From Myxococcales bacterium (GTDB lineage: Bacteria > Myxococcota_A > UBA9160 > UBA4427), in assembly GCA_012959805.1 (NCBI GenBank), contig DUCN01000065.1, positions 1 to 64,000 of the forward strand: a stretch of 64,000 nt of DNA, in the 5' to 3' direction. Every line of letters begins with the position of its first letter. The first letter of the stretch is position 1. The translations under genes and the position numbers were made by a program. The notes under the pieces are model-generated. The model made no database searches. It was given only the letters and a program-made list of their open reading frames with translations, and was not told the origin of the DNA. Below, piece by piece: positions 28,306 through 38,084 of this stretch.

Positions 28306-29958
28306 CTAGGGAATTTCCACGCCTTCGAGTGGGTCGATCTCGAGGCCCTCCCGATCTTGCGCGGGCACATCACGGACCGCGTCCGGAACCTGCTTCTCGA
28401 ATCGATTCGCGAAGGCCTCAGCTGAAATCGGGAGTTCTTGGACGACGGATTCGGCAAGAATGAAGACGGTCGGCTCATCCGCTCGCTGAGCAAGCAGGCC
28501 ACGTCCCGAAACGAGTCTCCCTAGTCGCAGGTCGGCCAAAATGCCCGAGTCATCACCCGCGCTGATCTCCGTTCCTACGCGGATTCGAACATGCGGGGGC
28601 GAGAGTCCGAGACCGGCCAGTTCGGCGGGACCCATCTCCTCGGCCAGAATGTCCGTCGCTCGGAGGCTCGAGAGTGTCCGGACGATATCCGAGGCCCGAT
28701 CTGGATCGATCGAAGGCGCGCTGCCCATCCACCCCGCTTCTTCCAAAATAGCCTCGACCTCGCCGTCGGGTTCGAACTCGATGAGAAGATGACGCGCATC
28801 CACCAGATCAAAATCCGAAAGCGACTTGTATCGGTAGTCGACCAAACGGCGCTTGAAATCCTCCATCCGTTCAGACGCGATTGTAATCAGCTTTCCATTC
28901 GGTCCTTCGACGAGAAGTCCATCTTCGAAGGGGCCGCCAATTCGCATCCGCCGTTCGACATGATCGCCTGCAAGTGTCCAATAAAAGGTGATGGCGGGAT
29001 TCGCGAGCACGGCCATCGCGTCGTCCGTTCGTTCACCGACAAAATTCGTCGCGCGCAAATACGAGAGATTCGAAATCAGATCTCGAACCATTTCCTGATC
29101 GACCGCCGCCCTCATCGGCGCACCCATCTGCCAGTGTCCCGCAGCATCCCGAGCCAGCGCGACCTCCACCCAGGAATGCTGCTCATCGCCGATCTCGGCG
29201 ATGAGGCCAGAACTCTCATCAGGCCATGTGATGCGAAGAGTTCGAAGCTCAGCAGCTTCGAAGTGGAGGATTCGACGTTCCCGAAGATCGTCGAGGTTTC
29301 GATTCAACGAGTTAATCCGAAAGCCTTCGATATACGAAATTTCAGCTTTGAAGTCTTCTGCATTTTGAACTTCGGTACGAGCATTCGCCGAAGAACTCGC
29401 TCCGCGTTCCTCCTCCGCCCAGCGCGCGACGTAGAGATGGCCGCCCACTGGGGTGGACCTTCCAACGCGGAGCCCATACGCCTTTCCCGCGACGACGAAG
29501 CGGATTATCCGCGCCTGCGAACCAAGGCCATATTCGTCCAGTCCGCTGCCCGGAGAACCATTCGGTTGAGGCCCATCTTTTTGGGCAAACAAGGCATCCG
29601 AAATCGAACCTTCACGTGCGAGACTCGTCAAGGCATCGGCAATCGCGTCGAGGGCGATGCCGTCCGCCAGATCGTCGAGGGGATGACTCAGCCTCCAGCG
29701 ACCTTCGACCCGCGCAAAGCGTGCGTCGATTTCATCCAGCGTCGAAAATTCGATGACGTCGACGGCATCTGCTTCGAGCCCTGGAAAGATTCTCTTCTCT
29801 TCATCGAGTGCCGCCTGACGGCCGGATTCACCTTCGATCTCATAGAAGTAGATGAATCCGCCAAGCATAATAGTGACCAGGGCGAGAATCCCGGTCCTTC
29901 GCGGATTCATCGGACCGATTCCTCGGACATCTGCGGTATGCGGCGCCGACGCCACCAA
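28306..29958 (-). CDS. DUF4340 domain-containing protein
   Basis: Membrane-anchored N-terminus and DUF4340-like sequence (ALDEEKRIFPGLEADAVDVIEFS...); next to GldG-like gene. Confidence 0.8.
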   Translation of the reverse strand: MVASAPHTADVRGIGPMNPRRTGILALVTIMLGGFIYFYEIEGESGRQAALDEEKRIFPGLEADAVDVIEFSTLDEIDARFARVEGRWRLSHPLDDLADGIALDAIADALTSLAREGSISDALFAQKDGPQPNGSPGSGLDEYGLGSQARIIRFVVAGKAYGLRVGRSTPVGGHLYVARWAEEERGASSSANARTEVQNAEDFKAEISYIEGFRINSLNRNLDDLRERRILHFEAAELRTLRITWPDESSGLIAEIGDEQHSWVEVALARDAAGHWQMGAPMRAAVDQEMVRDLISNLSYLRATNFVGERTDDAMAVLANPAITFYWTLAGDHVERRMRIGGPFEDGLLVEGPNGKLITIASERMEDFKRRLVDYRYKSLSDFDLVDARHLLIEFEPDGEVEAILEEAGWMGSAPSIDPDRASDIVRTLSSLRATDILAEEMGPAELAGLGLSPPHVRIRVGTEISAGDDSGILADLRLGRLVSGRGLLAQRADEPTVFILAESVVQELPISAEAFANRFEKQVPDAVRDVPAQDREGLEIDPLEGVEIP

Positions 29959-31571
29959 ACGATGACACCGAAGATTGCGATGGCCTCCGGCAGCACGAAG
30001 AGCGAGAGGTACTGAATGCGACGGAACTCCTCCTGCGACATCTGGAAACTCGATGCTCGGGAAGTGTTGGGACGCACACTGATTTGCTCGATGTCGCCGG
30101 CGAGCCAGTTCACGGAGTTCACAAAGAGATCTCGGTTGCGAAGTGCGTCGATGAACTCGTTCGTCGCAAAATCCGAATCACCGAAGACCACGACTCGCCC
30201 AGCAAGGCTTGCCGTCTCGGCCGGGGCACCTTCCAAGGCCTGGGCACCTTCCGAGGCCGGGGCAATCCACGGCGTCCCCGCGACCGCAATCGGAACCGGC
30301 CCAACGATGTCCCCGGGGCCTAACTCCGCGCGACCCGAGTCTCGCCATGCATCCAGATCACGCTCCGCCCAGGAGTCATTGCTCGTCTTCGCAAGAATCG
30401 AATACTGAGCCTCGAGCGCGTCATCGACATGCACGCTTCGCACGAGAGGAAAGAGTGTGGGCTCCCGAAGGTCTTTGGTGATGGGATGCCGCCCATCATA
30501 TTCGCCGGCGAGCGGAGTCGTTGCCTGCCCAAATACAGCAAGGGCCCGATCAACGATCACATCGTCTCCGAGCGAAATACCCCAATGCTCGAGCAACCCA
30601 TACAGATTCGTTTGAGATCGGGGATCGATGGCCATGAAGACCGACCCGCCGCCTTCGACATAACGGCGCAACACCTCAATCTCATTCCCAATGAGCGGCC
30701 GCGTGGGGCCCGCAATGACCACGACCGAGGCATCGGCCGGCACGTCGCCGATCGTCGCCAATAAGAGCGACTCGACCTCGTAGGTTTCGTTCCGAAGCGC
30801 CTGCGCCGCTCGACCGAAGCTGTCAGGGCTCGTCGCATACCCGACCGCCGGCGATCCATCTGCCTCGGGTTGAGAATTGACCCTTCTCTCGTTATGCCCT
30901 TCGAGGAAGTAGACCTTCTTTCCCGTACTCATGGCGAGTTTACGAATCGCGTTGGTAACCGCGGACTCGGAGAACTCCCTGAGCGTGATCGCATCACCAG
31001 ACTCGAGCGACAGCCGAACGACACCTTTCGCCAGATCCTCAGACGAAAGTTCCAGGGACTCTACGAGTCCGGGTGCCGCATTCGGGTCAATGAATCTAAG
31101 GTCGACGCGTTCGCTTGCGAAGGCGTAGCGATCAAGCAGATCCCGAATGGGTGGAGCTTCGGCTTCGAGAAAAAATGCTGTAATCGAAACATCTTGCTCG
31201 AGGTTGTCGAGAAGCTTCGTCGTTTGAAGCGCCATCGTGTGAACGCCAGACTCACTGACGTCGAACCGAGTTGCATAACGCGCGGATAGAAAGCCCAGCG
31301 CCGCGAGTATCAGAATACTGAGCAGCGCATTCACGATCGCGCTCGACCCGACAAGTCCCGCTCGCCGACTTCCTTCGGATCGCATTCGCTCGCGAAGAAC
31401 GTCGAAGCTCATCACGATCGAGGCGCCCAGCAAGACGGCCCCCGCAACGAGATTACCGAAGATCCAGAGTGGATCCGTATATGGCTGCAAGAGCGCCATC
31501 AGCGCAGAGAGAATTCCAAAGCCGAGCGCCACCGCGCCCAGCCCTGCGAGTAGAGCTGCCACTCCGGTCAT
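29907..31571 (-). CDS. GldG-family ABC transporter auxiliary protein
   Basis: N- and C-terminal TM segments; KVYFLEGHNERRVNS, VVVIAGPTRPLIGNEIEVLRRYVEGGGSVFMAIDP. Confidence 0.85.
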   Translation of the reverse strand: MTGVAALLAGLGAVALGFGILSALMALLQPYTDPLWIFGNLVAGAVLLGASIVMSFDVLRERMRSEGSRRAGLVGSSAIVNALLSILILAALGFLSARYATRFDVSESGVHTMALQTTKLLDNLEQDVSITAFFLEAEAPPIRDLLDRYAFASERVDLRFIDPNAAPGLVESLELSSEDLAKGVVRLSLESGDAITLREFSESAVTNAIRKLAMSTGKKVYFLEGHNERRVNSQPEADGSPAVGYATSPDSFGRAAQALRNETYEVESLLLATIGDVPADASVVVIAGPTRPLIGNEIEVLRRYVEGGGSVFMAIDPRSQTNLYGLLEHWGISLGDDVIVDRALAVFGQATTPLAGEYDGRHPITKDLREPTLFPLVRSVHVDDALEAQYSILAKTSNDSWAERDLDAWRDSGRAELGPGDIVGPVPIAVAGTPWIAPASEGAQALEGAPAETASLAGRVVVFGDSDFATNEFIDALRNRDLFVNSVNWLAGDIEQISVRPNTSRASSFQMSQEEFRRIQYLSLFVLPEAIAIFGVIVWWRRRRIPQMSEESVR

Positions 31572-32372
31572 TTAGCGCCACCTCGCTGATTCAATCACGG
31601 TTTTCGAGAGCATCAGAAAGACAGCGCTGGCCACGAAAAAATAGGCCAGATCTGCGGTATCGATGAGCCCCTTGAGCATTCGCTCGACATGACTACCCGT
31701 CGACATCCAATTCACGATCTGAGAGATCGACGAATCGCGACCGAGTCCACTTCCCGCCATACTGATCTCGACGATGAAGGGCAGCATCATCCCCAGGATC
31801 AACAACAACACGAAGGTCAGGATGAATGCGATCAACTGGTTTCGCGTCACTGAAGACGCGAAGACACCGACCGCCACATAGGTCACGCTGACCAACAAGA
31901 GAGACAAGAGGCCCGAGAGCGTTTTCCCGACCTCGGGTTCTCCGTAGATGAAGAGAAGTGCCGGAAAGAACGCGACGATGAGCGACATCACCGTCACGAA
32001 TCCAACACCTGCGAAGAATTTCCCGAGCACGATCTCCCAGATCGAAATCGGGCTCGTGAGCAGAAGCTCATCGGTTCCGTTCGCCTTCTCGCTCGATATC
32101 AGCCCCATCGTGACGGCGGGCAGTAGAAAGAGAATTATCACCCACATCGACCCGATGAAGGGTTCGATCAGATCATCATTCAGATTCATCATCTCTATCC
32201 GCTGGAGCATCTGGAATTGCGTAAGCTGGATCAGTCGTTCTTGAAAGCCGATCAAGCTCGCCAGAAAAAATGTTCCCGCGATCACCGACCAGAGCGTCAG
32301 CACGATGTACGCGACCGGCGAAACAAAGAGCGAACGAAGCTCGCGTGAAGCGATGGTTCCCGTATGCCTCAT
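31572..32372 (-). CDS. ABC transporter permease (GldF-like)
   Basis: MRHTGTIASRELRSLFVSPVAYIVLTLW; LLPAVTMGLISSEKANGTDELLLTSPISIWEIVLGKFF. Confidence 0.88.
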   Translation of the reverse strand: MRHTGTIASRELRSLFVSPVAYIVLTLWSVIAGTFFLASLIGFQERLIQLTQFQMLQRIEMMNLNDDLIEPFIGSMWVIILFLLPAVTMGLISSEKANGTDELLLTSPISIWEIVLGKFFAGVGFVTVMSLIVAFFPALLFIYGEPEVGKTLSGLLSLLLVSVTYVAVGVFASSVTRNQLIAFILTFVLLLILGMMLPFIVEISMAGSGLGRDSSISQIVNWMSTGSHVERMLKGLIDTADLAYFFVASAVFLMLSKTVIESARWR

Positions 32373-33184
32373 GCTGCTGCCCCCTCGGTTTCGCGAGTCA
32401 TGACGCGTGTAAAGACTTCCTCGAGCGAGCGGCCATCGGCGACGATTTCCGAAAGCGGCTGATCGAGTACCTTACGTCCGTGATGAAGCAGGATTGCTCG
32501 CTGGCAGATGATTTCGACCTCGGCGAGAATATGCGTCGAAAGCAGAATCGTCTGACCACCGGTTGCAGCGAGATCCCGAATCAGCGCGCGAATTTCTCGA
32601 ATCTGGATCGGATCAAGACCCACAGTCGGCTCGTCGAGGATCAGGACCTTCGGTTCGTGAACGATGGCCTGGGCAAGACCGACGCGCTGGCGAAAGCCCT
32701 TCGAAAGTTGACGAATCTCTCGCCCTGATACATCGAGCAAGCCACAGCGAGTCAGCGCCCGCAAAACCGCGTCTTTACGCTTTGCCCTGGGCACATCCTT
32801 GAGCTTGGCAACGAAGTCGATGTAGCCGGCGGGGGTCATTTCGGGATAGAGCGGTGGTGTTTCGGGCAGATATCCGATGGCTCGACGAGCGTCGAGTCCC
32901 TCCGAAAAAATGTCCGCCCCGGCAATTCGAATGACGCCGTTCGTGGGCGGGATGAAGCCGGTCAGCATTCGCATCGTCGTCGTTTTCCCAGCGCCATTCG
33001 GCCCGAGAAAGCCAACGACTTCGCCCTCCCCGATTTCAAAGGACAGCTCACTCACGGCTTCAAAATCACCATATCGCTTCGACAGACCTCGAACGTCGAT
33101 CACGGTCTGACCATCCCGCTCTTTTTCCCCCGCACTGGCGTCTGCGTCCACGGTCGCTGCAGATCCTGATTCAGTTTGCGTCAC
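32369..33184 (-). CDS. ABC transporter ATP-binding protein (GldA-like)
   Basis: GFLGPNGAGKTTTMRML (Walker A), LSKGFRQRVGLAQAIVHEPKVLILDEPTVGLDPIQ. Confidence 0.95.
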   Translation of the reverse strand: MTQTESGSAATVDADASAGEKERDGQTVIDVRGLSKRYGDFEAVSELSFEIGEGEVVGFLGPNGAGKTTTMRMLTGFIPPTNGVIRIAGADIFSEGLDARRAIGYLPETPPLYPEMTPAGYIDFVAKLKDVPRAKRKDAVLRALTRCGLLDVSGREIRQLSKGFRQRVGLAQAIVHEPKVLILDEPTVGLDPIQIREIRALIRDLAATGGQTILLSTHILAEVEIICQRAILLHHGRKVLDQPLSEIVADGRSLEEVFTRVMTRETEGAAA

Positions 33185-33185
33185 T

Positions 33186-33851
33186 TTAACCCATCCCGTT
33201 CAAAAAGAGATCCACGACGGTGCGCGCGATCTTCACATAGTAGGCGTTCTCGTCGCCTTCGATCTTGACGAGATCGAGGACCCGATTGGTCACGACGATA
33301 TCCAGTCCACCTATAAAAATGGAACAGGCCAAAGCCGGATCAAGATCTTCACGCAACTCACCCCGCTCCTGTCCTTCGCGAAGAATCCTCGTGATCAACT
33401 GAAACAGCTGTCCAACGACTCGAACGCGATCGGGATCCGCGAAGCGCTGGGTGCGCTGAATCTCGAACACCAGGATCTTGACCCATTCGGGGCGCCGGCG
33501 ATAGGCCGTCAGCGTAACAGCTGCGATAGACAAGAGCTTTTCTTCGACGCCTCGCTCGTCATCGGCGATCGCCTGGACCGCATCGATAAACCCGCCCCAG
33601 CGCTCGAGAAAAATCGTATCGAGAATTTTTTCCTTGTTCTTGAAATAGTGATAGACGAGCCCATACGCGATCTCCGCGTGCTGGGCGATATCCGAGATGC
33701 GCGTCGCGTGATAGCCCTTGTTCGCAAAGACCGTGATCGCGGCATCGAGGATCAGACGACGCTTGTCCGCCCCCCTCTCGGTCCTGTCGTGCATTGCCTT
33801 CTCGCGCGCGCCGTCCGACATCTGAGATTCGAGATTCCGGCTATCGTTCAT
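33186..33851 (-). CDS. TetR/AcrR family transcriptional regulator
   Basis: RRLILDAAITVFANKGYHATRISDIAQHAEIAYGLVYHYFKNKEKIL. Confidence 0.93.
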   Translation of the reverse strand: MNDSRNLESQMSDGAREKAMHDRTERGADKRRLILDAAITVFANKGYHATRISDIAQHAEIAYGLVYHYFKNKEKILDTIFLERWGGFIDAVQAIADDERGVEEKLLSIAAVTLTAYRRRPEWVKILVFEIQRTQRFADPDRVRVVGQLFQLITRILREGQERGELREDLDPALACSIFIGGLDIVVTNRVLDLVKIEGDENAYYVKIARTVVDLFLNGMG

Positions 33852-33911
33852 CTAACGTTCGTCTACCGTCTATTGACTGTGTTTCGACTGTCTTTCTACT
33901 GTATTTCGACC
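33846..33911. repeat. six tandem 11-bp degenerate repeats at the TetR start/promoter
   Basis: GTTCATCTAAC/GTTCGTCTACC/GTCTATTGACT/GTGTTTCGACT/GTCTTTCTACT/GTATTTCGACC. Confidence 0.6.
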
Positions 33912-34038
33912 GTGAAGCCACATGTTCCAACGCGCCCGATTCGTCAGCGCGCCAAATTCTACGAACCAACGAGCCGGATGCCATTCCCAATCCATTCCGA
34001 CTCGACCAACTTGTTCACTCGCCCATTGAGGACCCACA

Positions 34039-35199
34039 CTGCGAATCGCACTCGTCATCGAACGCTTCCTGCCCACGGGCGGCGGAGTCGAAAACGTAGC
34101 CTGGCGGGTCGCCCATGAACTCGGCAACACCGGCGCCGACGTGACCGTCCTCACACGGTCATTCGATCCACAATTCCTTGAAGACACCTCGCACGCCCCA
34201 AATGTTCAGGTCCTCTCCGTTCCGACATTCTGGCAGCCCCTTCGCGTGCTTCAGTTTTCACGTGCGACGGCCAACGCCGCGACCGCAAGCCGCTTCGACA
34301 TCGTCCACAGCTTCAGCCGTACTCGGCATCAAGACCTTTACCGCGCAGGGGGTGGAAGCCACCGGGAATATCTGCGGCGCAGCAGTTCAGGAGGTCGTCG
34401 AATCGCGCGACAATTTTCCCCGCGTCATAGGGTCTTACTCGCGCTCGAGGCAGCGATCTTCAGAGATCCGACCCAACGAATTCAATGCGCCTCACGATTC
34501 GTCGCCGACACATTGACCTCGCAACACTTTGTTTCGTCCGAGCGTATTTTCCTCCTGCCCAACGCCGTGGATACCGCACGCTACGGGACGGCCCATGCAC
34601 ACCAAGCCGGGCGTCGCCTGCGAACACAACTCGATGAGAAGGCCGAACGCGTCTGGCTCTTTCCAGCCTCGGGCTGGCGGCGAAAAGGTCTGGGGCGGCT
34701 ACTCGAGGCCGTCGCCAAGATGAAGGACCCCGGCTTCCGTCTGTGGATCGCAGGCCGCGACGATCCCACGCCGTGGCAAAAGATGATTGCCGATCTGGGC
34801 ATCAGCGATCTCGTTCGCTTCCTCGGACCTCGAGATGATCTCGAAGTCGTCTATGGCGCCGTCGATGCCATGGTTCTTCCAACGCACTACGACGCCTTTG
34901 CGAATGTGACCCTCGAAGCCGCTGCCTCGGGGCTCCCCGTCCTCACGACCCGAGCGAATGGCGCGAGCGAATGGCTGAGCAATGCCGTCGTCTGCCTCGA
35001 CCTGGGCGATGCGCCTAACACAGAAGGCGATTCCGACCGCCTGGCGAACGCCATGCAAGACCTGGCCGATCGCGAACGAGCCTGGGGCCTCGGAGAGCAG
35101 GCCAGGCGCATCGTCCAACGCATGGATTGGCCGAGTCATGCGGCGGCGCTTAGTGAAGAATATCGACGGATCCTCGAACTTCGACGGCAGAAGCAATGA
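34039..35199 (+). CDS. glycosyltransferase family 4 protein, probable CTG start
   Basis: LRIALVIERFLPTGGGVENVAWRVAHEL..., PNAVDTARYG, FPASGWRRKGLGRLLEAVAKM, VLPTHYDAFANVTLEAAASGLPVLTT. In-frame stop at 34027..34029; CTG at 34039 behind TGAGGA. Confidence 0.85.
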   Translation: MRIALVIERFLPTGGGVENVAWRVAHELGNTGADVTVLTRSFDPQFLEDTSHAPNVQVLSVPTFWQPLRVLQFSRATANAATASRFDIVHSFSRTRHQDLYRAGGGSHREYLRRSSSGGRRIARQFSPRHRVLLALEAAIFRDPTQRIQCASRFVADTLTSQHFVSSERIFLLPNAVDTARYGTAHAHQAGRRLRTQLDEKAERVWLFPASGWRRKGLGRLLEAVAKMKDPGFRLWIAGRDDPTPWQKMIADLGISDLVRFLGPRDDLEVVYGAVDAMVLPTHYDAFANVTLEAAASGLPVLTTRANGASEWLSNAVVCLDLGDAPNTEGDSDRLANAMQDLADRERAWGLGEQARRIVQRMDWPSHAAALSEEYRRILELRRQKQ

Positions 35200-36770
35200 G
35201 CCGACGGGGAATCGATTGGTTCGCGGGAGACGGCTTCGCACAAAGCGAGATCGAATCAGCCTTCGACCGAGGACTGGATGAGGCCACACGAATCCAGTCC
35301 AACCGTCATCGCACGGTCCATCGGATCGCTGCTGAAAACTCGTCACGAGATGCCCAGCCCAGCGCCGGGTTCATTCTCAAGACCCATCATGTAGCGACCG
35401 GTCGGCATCCACTGCGCGAAGCTCTCAAGCGCCGACTCGGAAGTTCACCGGCGCGGCGTGAATGGCTCGCACTGCAGTCACTCCTTGTAAAGAGCGTCTA
35501 CGTTCCCCGACCTCGCGCATGGGGACGTCTCGAAGATGGCGATGAGATCCTCGTAACCGAAGAGCTCTCGGGAACGAGCGCGCGGGATTCCTTTCGTGCC
35601 GCGACTCCCGAGGAGCGCCCGGCTCTTGCAGACGCACTAGGACGAACCCTGCAGACCCTCTACCAAGCGGGCTACCGGCATGGAGATCTTCATCTTGGCA
35701 ATCTGTTCGTCACAGACGATCGGATTGTTTTGCTCGACTTGCAGAAGGCGAGACCGCTCAAGAATTCAAATGAACGTCTTCACGACCTCGCCACCCTCGA
35801 ACTCTCCTTGGCGAGAGCGGGTTGGTCACTGGATGAACGATCCGCTTTCCGCGCCCCGCTCGAACCAACGGCACATTTCGAAAGCGCCCTGCGGCGTTTC
35901 TTACAAGACCATGTTCGAGGGCGAGCACGACGCAGACATCGCGTCGGTCGAGACTGGGCCGCCGCTGAATTCGATGGGCTTCGAGGTTTACGCGAGCAGT
36001 CGCTCAGCCTCGATAGCCTCCGGGAAATCATTCAGTCCGCGGACCGGAATCCAAGCCCCAGGCAAAGACGCAACGGCCGCATCCACCTTACAGAAGCCAA
36101 TACGGGCGATCGTGTGGTCGTGGTCAAGCGCGTTGAATCTCGCGGCCTTCGCCGGGCCCTCGGCGATCAGATCCGCGGCACTTCCGGAAAACGCGCATTC
36201 CACAAAGGCCAAAGGGCCAGTCTTCTCGGCGACCGCGCCGCGCGCCCCCTCGCCTACGTCGAAGAACGTCGCCTCGGACTCGCACTTCGCAGCTGGCTTG
36301 TCATCGAAAGAGTGGGCGAAATCGATCTGGATTGCATCACACCGGAAAGCCCAGAATTGGCACGTCGAATCGCCTTGGCGTTAGGCGCGTGGCTGGCCGA
36401 AGCGCATTCCTGGGGCCTCTCCCACAGAGACCTCAAAGCCGGAAATGTCCGCATGACCATTCGTGATACATCGATTGACTTCTGGTTGATCGACCTCGAA
36501 GACTTGACAGGCCCCACGAACCTAACAGACGACGCGCGACGGCACTCGCTCAGTCAGCTGAATGCCTCGCTAAGCGACGAAGCGTTCGGACTCGATGCAC
36601 GTCGAGAAGCACTCGAGGCTTACCTCGCCCACGTTCCATTCAAGGCTGAAAAGTCCGATGCGGCAGGCATCGCGGCGCAGATTGCACGGCAGAGTCTTGC
36701 GCGCGGCCATCGCTGGCGGGGAATTGGCTGCGACCTATCTCGTCATCGCCAAGACGACCAGGACGAGTAG
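35196..36770 (+). CDS. protein with two tandem LPS-kinase-like (WaaP/Kdo kinase-like) domains
   Basis: Domain 1: GYRHGDLHLGNLFVTDDRIVLLDLQKARPL; domain 2: AHSWGLSHRDLKAGNVRMTIRDTSIDFWLIDLEDL. ATGA overlap with the glycosyltransferase. Confidence 0.8.
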   Translation: MSRRGIDWFAGDGFAQSEIESAFDRGLDEATRIQSNRHRTVHRIAAENSSRDAQPSAGFILKTHHVATGRHPLREALKRRLGSSPARREWLALQSLLVKSVYVPRPRAWGRLEDGDEILVTEELSGTSARDSFRAATPEERPALADALGRTLQTLYQAGYRHGDLHLGNLFVTDDRIVLLDLQKARPLKNSNERLHDLATLELSLARAGWSLDERSAFRAPLEPTAHFESALRRFLQDHVRGRARRRHRVGRDWAAAEFDGLRGLREQSLSLDSLREIIQSADRNPSPRQRRNGRIHLTEANTGDRVVVVKRVESRGLRRALGDQIRGTSGKRAFHKGQRASLLGDRAARPLAYVEERRLGLALRSWLVIERVGEIDLDCITPESPELARRIALALGAWLAEAHSWGLSHRDLKAGNVRMTIRDTSIDFWLIDLEDLTGPTNLTDDARRHSLSQLNASLSDEAFGLDARREALEAYLAHVPFKAEKSDAAGIAAQIARQSLARGHRWRGIGCDLSRHRQDDQDE

Positions 36771-36774
36771 TCGG

Positions 36775-37083
36775 CTATACGGGACTCACTGTCAGCCACC
36801 GAAAATAGCTCGAAGATCCGGGGACGCGCCCGCTCTCGCCCAGGACGAAGTGCAACTCCACGCCAGTTGGCGAGCTCGTGGCGATTTCTCGAAAGGCGCC
36901 GATCTTGCGTTCGGGATCCTCGGGATTCAGACCGTGAAAGACGATCTCCACGCTTTTCTTTGTAGCCACGACGTTCAGGACGAGCGTCCCAAGCGTGAAC
37001 AACTTACCGATGCCTTCTACCGCTTCGACGGCGAACCGCGGGACGTCGCAATCCGAGAGTTGAAAGCCATATTCGAGACGCAT
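36775..37083 (-). CDS. hypothetical protein (PilZ-like fold possible, not established)
   Basis: 102-aa ORF MRLEYGFQLSDCDVPRFAVEAVEG..., convergent with the kinase gene. Confidence 0.45.
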   Translation of the reverse strand: MRLEYGFQLSDCDVPRFAVEAVEGIGKLFTLGTLVLNVVATKKSVEIVFHGLNPEDPERKIGAFREIATSSPTGVELHFVLGESGRVPGSSSYFRWLTVSPV

Positions 37084-37192
37084 GTTTGACTCCCGAACCG
37101 AGTGCATGCGCGCTGTGGCGCAGACTGGCGATTCGTATTAAGGGACGCGCCAGAGTGGCGTCCGAGCTAGGGACTGTCAAGCGCGATTGCGC

Positions 37193-37993
37193 TCAGGATG
37201 CGGCGGCGCCCTTCTGTTGGGCGATCTGATCTTGCAATTCTTCGAGTGTGAGAATGCCCTTCTCTATCAAGAGATCGGCAATTGCCTTGGCCACGTCACG
37301 TGTCTTGTCCGTTTCTTCAATGGCGCGAGCCACATCTTTGAGTAGACCCTCTGGCAGGACGGGTGCCGCTGTTGTCGGGTCCAGTTCCAAATCCCGAGAC
37401 GCTGGCGGATGCACAGGCACATGCGTAGCCGCGGCATCAGACTGAATGAGCGAGTTACTGCTGCGCGGGTCTCTGCTTCTCGTCACGACGCGAAGGTTGT
37501 TTTCTCCGATCGTGCCTCCGGTCACAGGACCTGCGGATTGTTTCGATGAACCCGAGCGGTAATAGCGATCGATGGCGGCGGCGAGTTCGGTCGGTCCGAC
37601 CATCACCGGATAGACTTCCATGCCGGTTCGAAAGGTAAGGTCATCGAGCACCTCAAGATTCGAGGGATCTTCCATGCCGAGAAAGAGCTGGTCGTTGCGT
37701 CCCTCGCGTTTCACGAAGAGCGGCATGACACCATGTTTAGAAGCAACGCGTGCCGGCACCAGTGCGATGACATCGTCGGCGATCCGCTTACCTGCGAGAC
37801 TCGCCACCGGCAGATCCAGCTGTTTCGCGAGTGCGCGAATGAGATGACCCTCTTCGACCATGCCCATCTTGATGAGTGTCACGCCGAGTCGGCGTCCCCA
37901 GCGCGCCTGTTCGCCGAGCGCAGACGCGAGCTGCATCTCATCGATCACGCCCGCTTGGACTAGGATTTCCCCAACTTTTGGTTTTTTACTCAT
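37193..37993 (-). CDS. stand-alone GspE/PilB N-terminal (MshEN-type) domain protein
   Basis: KVGEILVQAGVIDEMQLASALGEQARWGRRLGVTLIKMGMVEEGHLIRALAKQLDLPV; no ATPase domain follows. Confidence 0.75.
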   Translation of the reverse strand: MSKKPKVGEILVQAGVIDEMQLASALGEQARWGRRLGVTLIKMGMVEEGHLIRALAKQLDLPVASLAGKRIADDVIALVPARVASKHGVMPLFVKREGRNDQLFLGMEDPSNLEVLDDLTFRTGMEVYPVMVGPTELAAAIDRYYRSGSSKQSAGPVTGGTIGENNLRVVTRSRDPRSSNSLIQSDAAATHVPVHPPASRDLELDPTTAAPVLPEGLLKDVARAIEETDKTRDVAKAIADLLIEKGILTLEELQDQIAQQKGAAAS

Positions 37994-38084
37994 AGGCCCC
38001 TCATGGGTCTGAATATCGTCCCATTCTCTGCTCAACCTGAGAACGCAGTCGATTATTCGGCTTTCATGAAGACGTTTGGGGAGC

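Noticed and set aside
28591-30015. 474-aa + strand ORF
   Set aside because: Antisense to the DUF4340 gene, which has clear domain features; shadow ORF.
36775-37083. PilZ domain
   Set aside because: The RxxxR and (D/N)xSxxG motifs are not visible; left as hypothetical.
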